A DNA stretch of 64,000 nucleotides from Clostridium_S neuense (GTDB lineage Bacteria > Bacillota > Clostridia > Clostridiales > Clostridiaceae), in contig NZ_JBJIAA010000004.1 of assembly GCF_045310695.1 (NCBI RefSeq), forward strand, positions 62,001-126,000. Reading direction: 5' to 3'. The stretch's first letter is position 1, and each line of letters opens with the position of its first letter. Below are positions 16,652 to 25,516 of this stretch, piece after piece. The position numbers and the translations under genes are program-made. The notes below the pieces were generated by a model. It saw only the letters and a program-made list of their open reading frames with translations. It made no database searches and was not told where the DNA came from.

Positions 16652-17998
16652 CTAAAAAGGAAAGTTTCCAAACAAACCTTTTTTAGACATCTTTTTACCA
16701 TTCTTAAATTGTTTTGTAAACTTTTTAATCATTTCAAATTGTTTTAATAACTTATTCACTTCCTGTATAGTTACCCCAGAACCCTTTGCAATTCTCTTTT
16801 TTCTAGATGAATTTGAGCTTACAAGGTTAGGGTTTTTTCTTTCCTTCATAGTCATAGAATGAATAATAGCTTCATATCTTTTCATAGACTTTTCTCCTTC
16901 AGAAAAATCCATACCTTTCATAGCACTCGTATTCACTCCAGGAAGCATTTCCATTATCTTGCTGAATGGTCCCATTTTTTTCATCTGATCTACATAACTT
17001 AAAAAATCATCAAAATTAAAATCTTGACTCATCATTTTATTTCCAAGTTCCTTGGCAGTCTTCTCATCAATAGCAGATTGAGCCTTTTCAATTAAGGTTA
17101 GGACATCACCCATGCCAAGTATTCTTGATGCCATTCTTTCTGGATGAAAAACTTCTAAGTCATTCATCTTCTCGCCAATTCCAGCAAACTTAATTGGTTT
17201 ACCAGTCATAGCTTTAATTGAAAGTGCAGCACCACCTCTTGTATCTCCATCGAGCTTAGTCAAAACAACACCTGTAACATCCAGCTTTTCATTAAAGGTA
17301 TCTGCTACATTTACAGCATCCTGACCAGTCATTGCATCTACAACAAGCAAAATTTCATCAGGCACGACTTCATTTTTTATATCAGAAAGTTCATTCATAA
17401 GTTCTTCATCTATGTGTAGTCTTCCTGCTGTATCAATTATAACAGTATTAAATCCGTTATCCTTAGCATAGCTTATAGCCGCTTTAGATATATCTACAGG
17501 ATTAACCTTATCACCCATTGAAAAAACAGGGACATCAATTGATTTTCCTACAACTTCAAGTTGTTTTATAGCTGCTGGTCTATATATATCACAAGCAACT
17601 AAAAGAGGTTTTTTATTTTTCTTTAGATTAAGTGCAAGTTTACCACACATTGTAGTTTTACCAGCACCTTGAAGACCTACTGCCAAAAAAACTGTAATTC
17701 CATTATCTTTAAACTTAAGTTTACTTTCACTTCCACCCATTAAAGCTGTAAGTTCTTCATTAACAATCTTTATTACCTGTTGAGCAGGAGTAAGGCTTTC
17801 CATAACTTCTTTACCAAGACACTTATCTCCTACTTTCTTTATAAAATCCTTAACAACTTTATAATTAACATCTGCTTCAAGAAGTGCAAGCTTAACTTCT
17901 CGCATAGCATCCTTAATATCCTTTTCAGAAAGTTTTCCTTTTCCCCTAAGTTTTTTCATTGCATTCTGGAGCTTAGAGGCCAATCCTTCAAAAGCCAT
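16652..17998 (-). CDS. ffh: Signal recognition particle GTPase Ffh
   Basis: 448 residues from the ATG at 17998, which has AAGGAGGTTTAAC before it; six further in-frame codons upstream have no such site. With the 4.5S/6S SRP RNA it binds signal sequences of membrane proteins and docks on FtsY. The N domain is followed by the G domain: GLQGAGKTT from 108, DTAGR, TKLDGDTRGGAAL and GIGEKMNDLE. The methionine-rich M domain covers about 295-448, ending in KKGLFGNFPF. It is directly preceded by ylxM. Confidence 0.97.
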   Translation of the reverse strand: MAFEGLASKLQNAMKKLRGKGKLSEKDIKDAMREVKLALLEADVNYKVVKDFIKKVGDKCLGKEVMESLTPAQQVIKIVNEELTALMGGSESKLKFKDNGITVFLAVGLQGAGKTTMCGKLALNLKKNKKPLLVACDIYRPAAIKQLEVVGKSIDVPVFSMGDKVNPVDISKAAISYAKDNGFNTVIIDTAGRLHIDEELMNELSDIKNEVVPDEILLVVDAMTGQDAVNVADTFNEKLDVTGVVLTKLDGDTRGGAALSIKAMTGKPIKFAGIGEKMNDLEVFHPERMASRILGMGDVLTLIEKAQSAIDEKTAKELGNKMMSQDFNFDDFLSYVDQMKKMGPFSKIMEMLPGVNTSAMKGMDFSEGEKSMKRYEAIIHSMTMKERKNPNLVSSNSSRKKRIAKGSGVTIQEVNKLLKQFEMIKKFTKQFKNGKKMSKKGLFGNFPF

Positions 17999-18029
17999 GT
18001 TAAACCTCCTTTTCAATTACAGTATAAAA

Positions 18030-18374
18030 CTATATTTGTTCCAATTTATTTTCAATATCATGAATTATGCTTAAAATTTCATTATCTTTAATCTTATATT
18101 TTGCTTTAACTAAATCTTCTTTTATACTCTTTTTTAAATCTTCATTTTTGTTGTATTTCTCTAGCAGTTGAAGATTTTTTTCGTAGTTAAGCAAAGTTTT
18201 ATGGCATCTTTTTATAATATCATAAATTGCCTGCCTTGTAGTAGTGGTTATTTCCGATATTTCAGACAGAGACAAATCATCATCATAATATAATTTCATA
18301 ATATCCCTTTGCTTATCTGTAAGTAAACTTCCATACAAACCAAGCAGCATGGATAAGTAAACTCTTTCTTCCAT
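18030..18374 (-). CDS. ylxM: YlxM/UPF0122 helix-turn-helix protein, SRP-associated
   Basis: 114 residues from the ATG at 18374. A 15-codon extension upstream overlaps the ftsY terminator and is rejected. The family has a sigma-70 region 4-like fold (LTDKQRDIMKLYYDDDLSLSEISEITTTTRQAIYDII) and is always linked to ffh; in streptococci it interacts with the SRP. Little else is known. It lies 31 bp before ffh and 91 bp after ftsY. Confidence 0.92.
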   Translation of the reverse strand: MEERVYLSMLLGLYGSLLTDKQRDIMKLYYDDDLSLSEISEITTTTRQAIYDIIKRCHKTLLNYEKNLQLLEKYNKNEDLKKSIKEDLVKAKYKIKDNEILSIIHDIENKLEQI

Positions 18375-18403
18375 ATAAATCACCAACTTACTAGAACATA
18401 ATA

Positions 18404-18450
18404 TCAAAAAAAAATACATGTGTCAAGTATTTTTACTTAACACATGTATT
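18404..18450 (-). terminator. Strong terminator after ftsY
   Basis: On the minus strand a 17-bp stem (AATACATGTGT...ACACATGTATT, one mismatch near the loop) is followed by TTTTTTTTTG. It lies between ftsY and ylxM. Confidence 0.92.
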
Positions 18451-18465
18451 TATTTCTCTATATGC

Positions 18466-19377
18466 CTAAAACAAAGCTTCTACAAATGCTTCAGGATCAA
18501 ATTCTTGAAGATCATCTATACCTTCACCTACTCCTATAAGCTCAACCGGAATTCCAAGCGAATGCTTAATAGAAATAACAACTCCACCTTTAGCTGTTCC
18601 ATCAAGTTTTGTTAGAATTATTCCATCTATTTTACATACTTCCATAAATTCTTTAGCTTGTATAACAGCATTTTGTCCTGTAGTTGCATCTAAAACAAGT
18701 AATGTTTTTCTAGCACTTTCACTAAATTCCCTATCAATTACTCTGTTTATTTTTTCAAGCTCGTTCATAAGATTTTTCTTATTATGAAGTCTTCCAGCAG
18801 TATCACATATCAATACATCAGCTTTTCTTGCCTTAGCGGCCTGAATTCCATCAAAAACCACAGCTGATGGATCTGACCCTTCCTGATGCTTTATTATATC
18901 AACCTCTGCTCTTTCACTCCATATTTCAAGCTGATCTATAGCTGCTGCCCTAAAAGTATCTGCTGCTGCCATAACAACTTTATAATTTTCATTTTTCAAT
19001 TTTGCTGATATTTTACCTATAGATGTTGTTTTTCCAACTCCATTAACCCCTATAACTAAAACAGTTTCAGGGACTTTTTCTGGGATTAAAGTTCCTTTAT
19101 CTGTTCCAATTATTTCAACTATGACCTTCTTTAAGTATGTATTTACAAGCTGTGGATCTTTTACTTTTTCTTCTTTTATAACTTCTTTTAACTTTTCTAT
19201 TATGTACATTGAAGTTTCAACACCAATATCCGAAGTAACTAAAATTTCTTCAATTTCATCGTATAAATCATCATCGATTGTTACAGTTGACTTTAAAGCT
19301 TCACTTATTTTATCTGTAAAATTATTTTTTGTTTTTGCAAGACCATTTTTTAGTTTATCAAAAAACTTATTAAACAT
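18466..19377 (-). CDS. ftsY: Signal recognition particle receptor FtsY
   Basis: 303 residues. It is the membrane-bound receptor GTPase for the SRP. It lacks the long acidic N-terminal domain of E. coli, as usual in Firmicutes, and begins with a basic helical N domain. The G domain has GVNGVGKTTS from residue 110, DTFRAAAIDQLE, DTAGR, TKLDGTAKGG and GVGEGIDDLQ, ending with FVEALF. It follows smc, with repeat copy C filling the gap. Confidence 0.97.
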   Translation of the reverse strand: MFNKFFDKLKNGLAKTKNNFTDKISEALKSTVTIDDDLYDEIEEILVTSDIGVETSMYIIEKLKEVIKEEKVKDPQLVNTYLKKVIVEIIGTDKGTLIPEKVPETVLVIGVNGVGKTTSIGKISAKLKNENYKVVMAAADTFRAAAIDQLEIWSERAEVDIIKHQEGSDPSAVVFDGIQAAKARKADVLICDTAGRLHNKKNLMNELEKINRVIDREFSESARKTLLVLDATTGQNAVIQAKEFMEVCKIDGIILTKLDGTAKGGVVISIKHSLGIPVELIGVGEGIDDLQEFDPEAFVEALF

Positions 19378-19396
19378 TGAAATTCTCCTTTACTAT

Positions 19397-19494
19397 AGAC
19401 AAACCTCTTCAACTATTGAAATTTATGTGCACCATAATTTCCAGAAGACGCCATTTTGGTACAAATAAATTTTAAGTTTCAAGATGACTTATCT
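19397..19494. repeat. Palindromic intergenic repeat, copy C
   Basis: 98 bp filling the smc-ftsY gap; its last base touches the smc stop codon. The ends are AGACAAAC and GACTTATCT. It shares TTCAACTATTGAAATT, CATTTTGGTACAAATAAATTT and the central CCAGAAGACG block with the other copies. In the smc-ftsY mRNA it would form a long hairpin. Confidence 0.88.
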
Positions 19495-22400
19495 TTATTG
19501 ATATAAATTTTTATTTAAATCTACAGAAACAATTTTTGAGACTCCCTTTTCCTCCATCGTAACACCATATAATATATCTCCCGCCTCCATAGTACCTTTT
19601 CTATGAGTAATTACTATGAACTGTGTGCTTTTTGAAAATTTCTTTAAAAACTCTGCATATCTGAACACATTAGCATCATCAAGTGCAGCTTCTATTTCAT
19701 CAAGTATACAAAATGGACTTGGTTTCATTTTCAATATTGCAAATAAAAGTGCTATAGCTGATAATCCTTTTTCTCCTCCAGACATTAAATTTATGTTCTG
19801 AAGCTTCTTTCCTGGCGGCTGAACATTTATTTCTATATTACATGTAAGTTCATCCTCTCCAGCAAGTATTAAATCTGCACTTCCACCCTTAAATAATTCT
19901 TTAAAAGTTTCTTTGAAATTTTCCCTTAGCTTTTCAAAATTTTCTTTAAAAACAGCCCTCATTTTATCTGTCATTTCCTTTATAACTTTAAATAATTCTT
20001 CTTTAGCATTATCCAAATCTTCCTTTTGTGAGAGCATGAAGGTATACTTTTCCTTTACATCCTTGTATTCCTCTATGGAAGCAACATTTACTGTCCCAAT
20101 TTTCTTTATTTCACTATTTAAATAATTAATTCTGCTTTTATAGCTAACAACATTTCCTAAGTCTTCTTTAAAATTAAGAGCTTCAGCATAAGTAATTTTA
20201 AAATCATCATTTAGCTTATTATAGAAATTCTTATTTTCTGTATCCATTCTTGTTAAGGTAATTTCACACTTATGTTTTTCAATTTCTTTTTTTTGCATTA
20301 CAGAATTAAGATTCTCTATCTTACTATTATTAACCTTTATATTCTCTTTTATCTTTATGCTCAAAACTTCGCTTTCTTTTAATTGCCCTTCTAAGTTTTT
20401 AATATTTTCATCAATTTCCTTTAGTTTATCCTCATCAATTTGTATATTACTTTTACACCTTTGTTCGTTTTCTACACTTTGTCTATACTCATTATTGAGT
20501 TCCTTTTCTTGATTTTTAAGGCTTAAAATTTCTTCTTTATATCTATCTAACTCTCTCTTTCTTGACAACACAATCTCATCAATTTGAGCTTTCTTTACTT
20601 TAAGAGAGGTTATTTCTTCATTTAACGTGGAAATGTTTTCTCTTGCATTTTTCACGTAATTTTCAAGTTCTTCTATTCTTCTATTATTGTTTTCTTCCTC
20701 ATCATTAAGCTTTACCAATACTTTTTTATTTTCTTCAAGTCTTTTTATTTTATCCTCAATATTTTTATTTATTATATTTACTTCCTCATTTGAGACTTCA
20801 TAACTTTTATTCAGCTTATTTGTATCCATATCTATAGATTTAATTCTCTCTTCAATTTTAGTAATTTCTATATTATGATTATGCATTAAATCCACTATAT
20901 CAAGACACATATCATCTAATTTTTTTACTGAAACTTTATTATTATTTATTTTAGCTGTTAATTGATTTATTTCCTTGGTAATATTTTCTATTTTGCTAGA
21001 GTATTCGTTTATTTCCCTTTTTCTACTTATGACATTTACAGCTTTATTGTAAACACTACCACCTGTCATAGAGCCTCCTGGATTAATTACTTCACCAGAA
21101 AGAGTTACAATCTTAAATGAATATCCACTTTTTTTAGCTATATTTAAAGCTTTATCCATATTCTCTGCAATTACAGTTCTGCCTAAGGTATAATTTAAAG
21201 CAGGTGTAAAAACAGCGTCATAGTTAATAAGTTCACTAGCTATGCCTATAAATCCATCCTGTTTTTTTATTTCTTCATTAATTTGAAGCTTACGACTCTT
21301 TAGTATATTAAGAGGTAAAAATGTTGCCCTTCCAATATTGTTAGTTTTAAGGTACGTTATAAGTCTTTTAGCTGTAACTTCGTTTTTGGTAACAACATCA
21401 GAAATAGCAGCTCCTAGAGCTATCTCTATAGCAACTTCAAATTTTCTAGAAACAGTTATTATATCACCCAGTACAAAACATTCTTCTTTAGCATCCGCAA
21501 TTAATCCTTTGCTAATATGTGACATAAGCGTTTTTACTGATTTATTATATCCTTCATATTGCTTTTCAAGATTAATTAAAACATTTTTATTAGCCTCATT
21601 TTTATTATATTCTAAATTTAAATGTTTAAGTTTATCTTCATCAGAAGCAATCATTTTATTTAAGCCTGAAATTTCCTTCTTATGAATTTTTATATCTTCT
21701 TTATACTGTAATACTTTTTTTTCTATTTCACTTTTATTTTTTTCAAGCATGATTTTAGTGTTTTGATTTATTTTTATAGAGTTCAAATGACTTTCATTAG
21801 TAGCCTGTATACTACCAATTCTTCCATTTAAATCATCGATTTCCTTTTGGAGCATAACAGCATTATTTTTATTTTCAGATATTAAGCTTATTATTTCTAT
21901 AGCATCATTTTTATACTTTTTAATCATATTGTCTTGATCTTTAAAGCTATTTTCAGCTTCACTTTTAAGCTTTTCAGCCGAAGTAAGTTTTTCAGAAATA
22001 TCCTTCTGCTTAATTTTTTCTTCATTAAAAATTTCACTATAGCTTTTATATTTATTCTCAAATTCCTTGATTTTTTCTTTTGAGTTATTAATCTGGCTGT
22101 TTATTTTATCAATAGTTTCATTAAGATTTTTTACTCTTTCATTAAGTAATTCTATCTCAGAAGTTACTTTTTGATATTCTGACTTGTTTTTATAGTAATC
22201 ATTTCTTTTTTCTGCATACTCACTCTCAAATTTATTTAGCTCATTCTCTGCCTTATCTTTTTCTTCTTGAATTTCATCTTTTTCAATTAGATTTTCTTTT
22301 ATATCACTTTCTATGCCTTCGAGCTCTTTTTTGACCTGAGAAATCTTATCATTCATTTCATCAATAGAGTATACAAGCATATTGATTTCCTTTATCTTTA

Positions 22401-23064
22401 GTTCATCAGATAAAGTAACAAACCTGTTCGCCTTTTCACTTTCTATTCTAAGTGGTTCTATTCTTTCTTCATAGGTTCCAAGTATATCTCTAATTCTAAC
22501 TAAATTTTGTTCTGTATTTTGAAGTTTCTTTTCTGCCTCTTCTTTTCTAGTTTTAAATTTTACTATTCCAGCCGCCTCTTCAAGGATACCTCTTCTTTCC
22601 TCAGGCTTTCCACTTAGAACTGCTTCTATTTTACCTTGTCCTATTATGGAGTACCCTTCTTTTCCTATACCAGTATCCATAAAAAGCTCTTGTACATCTT
22701 TAAGCCTGCATTGTGTATTATTTATATAATATTCACTTTCTCCAGATCTATAAAGCCTCCTTGAGACTGTAACATCTGAATAATCTATATTTAAAAGCTT
22801 ATCATTATTATCGAGAGTTAATGATACTTGAGCTAATCCAACTGGCTTCCTGTACTGAGTTCCAGCAAATATTACATCTTCCATTTTCCCGCCTCTAAGG
22901 TTTTTTACACTTTGCTCACCAAGTACCCATCTCACAGCATCTGAAATATTACTTTTTCCACTTCCATTAGGACCAACAACAGCAGTAACTCCGTCCTTTA
23001 ATTCTAATTCAGTTTTATCTGCAAAGGATTTAAATCCTCTTATCTCGATAGATTTAAGAAACAT
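19495..23064 (-). CDS. smc: Chromosome partition protein SMC
   Basis: 1189 residues, the full SMC length. With ScpA/ScpB it forms the condensin that extrudes DNA loops and aids origin segregation. The head N-half has FKSFADKTEL and the Walker A GPNGSGKS at 31-38. Two long coiled-coil arms flank the hinge (about 500-670, with GYNKSVKTL and GGSMTGGS). The C-terminal head has the signature LMSGGEKGLSAIALLFA and Walker B FCILDEIEAALDDANV. It follows a tiny membrane gene and precedes ftsY, with which it is usually linked. Confidence 0.98.
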   Translation of the reverse strand: MFLKSIEIRGFKSFADKTELELKDGVTAVVGPNGSGKSNISDAVRWVLGEQSVKNLRGGKMEDVIFAGTQYRKPVGLAQVSLTLDNNDKLLNIDYSDVTVSRRLYRSGESEYYINNTQCRLKDVQELFMDTGIGKEGYSIIGQGKIEAVLSGKPEERRGILEEAAGIVKFKTRKEEAEKKLQNTEQNLVRIRDILGTYEERIEPLRIESEKANRFVTLSDELKIKEINMLVYSIDEMNDKISQVKKELEGIESDIKENLIEKDEIQEEKDKAENELNKFESEYAEKRNDYYKNKSEYQKVTSEIELLNERVKNLNETIDKINSQINNSKEKIKEFENKYKSYSEIFNEEKIKQKDISEKLTSAEKLKSEAENSFKDQDNMIKKYKNDAIEIISLISENKNNAVMLQKEIDDLNGRIGSIQATNESHLNSIKINQNTKIMLEKNKSEIEKKVLQYKEDIKIHKKEISGLNKMIASDEDKLKHLNLEYNKNEANKNVLINLEKQYEGYNKSVKTLMSHISKGLIADAKEECFVLGDIITVSRKFEVAIEIALGAAISDVVTKNEVTAKRLITYLKTNNIGRATFLPLNILKSRKLQINEEIKKQDGFIGIASELINYDAVFTPALNYTLGRTVIAENMDKALNIAKKSGYSFKIVTLSGEVINPGGSMTGGSVYNKAVNVISRKREINEYSSKIENITKEINQLTAKINNNKVSVKKLDDMCLDIVDLMHNHNIEITKIEERIKSIDMDTNKLNKSYEVSNEEVNIINKNIEDKIKRLEENKKVLVKLNDEEENNNRRIEELENYVKNARENISTLNEEITSLKVKKAQIDEIVLSRKRELDRYKEEILSLKNQEKELNNEYRQSVENEQRCKSNIQIDEDKLKEIDENIKNLEGQLKESEVLSIKIKENIKVNNSKIENLNSVMQKKEIEKHKCEITLTRMDTENKNFYNKLNDDFKITYAEALNFKEDLGNVVSYKSRINYLNSEIKKIGTVNVASIEEYKDVKEKYTFMLSQKEDLDNAKEELFKVIKEMTDKMRAVFKENFEKLRENFKETFKELFKGGSADLILAGEDELTCNIEINVQPPGKKLQNINLMSGGEKGLSAIALLFAILKMKPSPFCILDEIEAALDDANVFRYAEFLKKFSKSTQFIVITHRKGTMEAGDILYGVTMEEKGVSKIVSVDLNKNLYQ

Positions 23065-23081
23065 AAAAGCACTCTCCCACT

Positions 23082-23183
23082 CTAACCTCTAAATGCAAAT
23101 GTTGGTAATAAGGTCAAAACCATTGCTGCAATAATAACAAAAACTAGTATTTTTATAGCCTTTTCCCTTGTATTTTTTCTCAT
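23082..23183 (-). CDS. 33-residue single-pass membrane peptide upstream of smc
   Basis: A small gene with a GAGGAAGATGTATAT ribosome-binding site, ATG at 23183 and TAG at 23082. The peptide is a basic N-terminus (MRKNTREKAIK) followed by one transmembrane helix (ILVFVIIAAMVLTLLPTFAF) and ends in RG. Size and pattern recall the Prli42/DUF4044 family of tiny membrane peptides, one of which anchors the stressosome in Listeria. That link is an inference from pattern only. It lies 17 bp upstream of smc, so the two genes are probably cotranscribed. Confidence 0.7.
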   Translation of the reverse strand: MRKNTREKAIKILVFVIIAAMVLTLLPTFAFRG

Positions 23184-23242
23184 ATATACATCTTCCTCTC
23201 ATAATATATTTATATTTTATATCATTTTATTAATTTTAGAAA

Positions 23243-23267
23243 GAAAAAACCGCACAAACACGGTCTT
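23243..23267 (-). terminator. Terminator after the radical SAM gene
   Basis: On the minus strand AAAGACCG-TGTTTGTG-CGGTTTTTTC forms a short GC stem followed by a T-run. It separates the rnc/radical SAM unit from the small peptide and smc. Confidence 0.8.
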
Positions 23268-23288
23268 TATCCTATCTAATAGTAAACT

Positions 23289-24359
23289 TTAATTTTTATA
23301 TTTATCTTTAATATATTTATTCAAGGATAAATCAGTAACTAAATCGCCACACATTATCTTAATGCAATTTCTAGGGATATCTTTACTTTGATTAACCTCA
23401 ATTTCTACATTAGGCAACTGAAGCTTCAGGTCATTAAAAAATTTCTTTTTATTTGCATAAAGCTTTGATATATCCCTTTCATTGACAATGACTTTAGCTT
23501 TCTCACTATCAATGCTCTTAAGGTAAGAAGTAATCATATCATTAATTATACTGCCTTCAACAAGTTCTCTTATAGCAGGATGAAAGGGTCCAGCCACAAT
23601 GTCACCGCCTTCATTTATTTCCTTTGTTGGTTGAAGTCCCACCCTTATAACATTTATATCGTTTGCTACATACATTCCATATATAACTTTGCAGATGGAT
23701 ATACACTCATCTAAATCATATGGTTTATATATTCCTTCTAAATACATCTTTTCCATTGGGGTATCCTTAATAACTAAGGATGGGTATATTCTGCAAATAT
23801 CAGGTTTCATTTCTATACTTTTTCTTGCTGTTTCAATGTCCTTCTCAAAACTATCCCCAGGAAGTCCAAGCATTATCTGATGGCCTAAGGTAAAGCCATA
23901 TTCTTTTATGAGTTTTGAAGCCTTTAAAGCATCAAAAGCACTATGCCCTCTTCCTGATTTTAAAAGAACTTCTTTATCCAGAGATTGAATACCAAGCTCA
24001 ATTACATCCGCATTGTAATTTTTTAAGTTATCAAGTATCTCATTATCAATGTAGTCAGGGCGGGTTGAAAGATGTATATACTGAATAATCCCCTTATCCT
24101 TATACTCTTTTGCTACCTGTAAAAGTTCTTTTTGTTTTTCTATATTTATAGCTGTAAATGTGCCACCAAAAAATGATACTTCTATAACAGCATTTGTATT
24201 AGGAATGGTTTTCAGATATTTTTCAATTGTATCCCTTGTATACTCTGCATTTACAAGATCATTAACTCCTGTAATTGTATTTTGATTGCAAAAAACACAG
24301 TTATGAGGGCAGCCCTCGTGAGGAACAAATATAGGTATAATATAATGTGCACTGCTCAT
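23289..24359 (-). CDS. Elp3-like radical SAM protein
   Basis: 356 residues. The radical SAM cluster motif is near the start: C17, C21 and C24 in HEGCPHNCVFCNQ. Then come FFGGTFTAI, LSTRPDYID and GIQSLD, which place it in the Elp3/YhcC-like group, whose members have varied or unknown substrates. It is not HemN, because the HemN-specific C-terminal domain is absent. The start at 24359 lies 1 bp from the rnc stop, so it is cotranscribed. Clostridia often have this gene between rnc and smc, but no reaction is known to me. Confidence 0.85.
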   Translation of the reverse strand: MSSAHYIIPIFVPHEGCPHNCVFCNQNTITGVNDLVNAEYTRDTIEKYLKTIPNTNAVIEVSFFGGTFTAINIEKQKELLQVAKEYKDKGIIQYIHLSTRPDYIDNEILDNLKNYNADVIELGIQSLDKEVLLKSGRGHSAFDALKASKLIKEYGFTLGHQIMLGLPGDSFEKDIETARKSIEMKPDICRIYPSLVIKDTPMEKMYLEGIYKPYDLDECISICKVIYGMYVANDINVIRVGLQPTKEINEGGDIVAGPFHPAIRELVEGSIINDMITSYLKSIDSEKAKVIVNERDISKLYANKKKFFNDLKLQLPNVEIEVNQSKDIPRNCIKIMCGDLVTDLSLNKYIKDKYKN

Positions 24360-24360
24360 T

Positions 24361-25056
24361 CTAATTTTTCAATCCTTTCAATGCTTTACGTGCTGCATCC
24401 TGCTCTGCTTCCTTTTTTGTATATCCAATTCCATTGCTTTTAACGATACCATCAAATATTAAGCTTGTATAAAACTTTCTTCTGTGTGGTGGTCCCTCAT
24501 ATCTTACAAGTTCATATTTTATATCTATTTTACCATTAGCCTGAAGAACTTCTTGAAGTCTAGTTTTATAATCAAGTATAATTTCATTTCTAACTGCCTT
24601 TTCAATTATATCTTCAAAAACTTTAATAATAAACCCTTTTACACACTCAAAGCCCTTATCAAGATATATAGCAGCTATAATAGCCTCAACGCAGTCTGAA
24701 AGAATAGAAACTCTAGTTCTTCCTCCAGTAAGCTCTTCTCCCTTACTCATCTTTATATAGTCTCCTAGCTCCCATCTCTTAGAAACTTCATACAAGGAGG
24801 CTTCACAAACTATAAGGGCTCTTTTTCTAGTAAGTTCCCCCTCTGAGATACCTTCATATTTTTTAAATAAATACTCAGATATTGATAGTTCAAGTACTGC
24901 ATCACCTAGAAATTCAAGCCTTTCGTTGTACTTTATATTCTTATTTTCGTTTGCAAAAGAACTATGAGTTATTGCAGTTTCAATAAGTTCCTTATCATTA
25001 AACGCAATACCTATTTTTTTTTCTAAGCTGCTTAGTTTTTTATCTTCATGCAACAA
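24361..25056 (-). CDS. rnc: Ribonuclease III
   Basis: 231 residues. It cuts double-stranded RNA, including rRNA precursors. The catalytic signature ERLEFLGDAVLEL is at about residues 44-56; DCVEAIIAAIYLDKG supplies the second metal-binding acidic residues. The dsRNA-binding domain occupies about 155-229, ending with GYTKKEAEQDAARKALKGL. It lies between acpP and the radical SAM gene in the plsX-acpP-rnc-smc-ftsY order. It would be expected to act on the long palindromic repeats in this window. Confidence 0.97.
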   Translation of the reverse strand: MLHEDKKLSSLEKKIGIAFNDKELIETAITHSSFANENKNIKYNERLEFLGDAVLELSISEYLFKKYEGISEGELTRKRALIVCEASLYEVSKRWELGDYIKMSKGEELTGGRTRVSILSDCVEAIIAAIYLDKGFECVKGFIIKVFEDIIEKAVRNEIILDYKTRLQEVLQANGKIDIKYELVRYEGPPHRRKFYTSLIFDGIVKSNGIGYTKKEAEQDAARKALKGLKN

Positions 25057-25153
25057 ACATATTCACCGCCTAAACCAAGTTCATTCTTCAAATTACTCCT
25101 ATGAATCTCTTCTTAAATAATTTCAAGAATAAACTTAAAATATTTTAAATATA

Positions 25154-25176
25154 AAGCCCCGCATTATACGGGACTT
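25154..25176 (-). terminator. Terminator after acpP
   Basis: On the minus strand AAGUCCCG-TATAATG-CGGGGCUU (one G-U pair) is followed by TATATTT. It lies 4 bp from the acpP stop. Confidence 0.8.
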
Positions 25177-25179
25177 ATA

Positions 25180-25413
25180 TTATTCCTCAGTATGAGCTTT
25201 TATGTATTCCACAACATCTTTTACTAATGAAACTTTTTCAGCATCTTCATCAGGTATTTCTATATCAAATTCCTCTTCTAATGCCATTATTAATTCTACT
25301 ATATCAAGAGAATCTGCTCCTAGATCATCAACAAAGGAAGAATCCATTGTAATTTCATCTTTTTCTAATCCAAGCTGTTCAGCTATAATACCTTTAACTT
25401 TTTCAAATATCAT
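25180..25413 (-). CDS. acpP: Acyl carrier protein
   Basis: 77 acidic residues. It carries growing fatty acyl chains on a phosphopantetheine attached to the serine of DSL (S35, in LGADSLDIVELIM). AGGAGGTGAAATT precedes the ATG at 25413. It follows plsX and precedes rnc, with a terminator just after it, consistent with an abundant separate mRNA. Confidence 0.96.
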   Translation of the reverse strand: MIFEKVKGIIAEQLGLEKDEITMDSSFVDDLGADSLDIVELIMALEEEFDIEIPDEDAEKVSLVKDVVEYIKAHTEE

Positions 25414-25516
25414 AATTTCACCTCCTAAACTCTATTAAGATAATATTACATATAATCGCTATCGTCAATATTTATAATATTATTTTTTTATTTATTATAG
25501 TATTTTTATTTAGATT

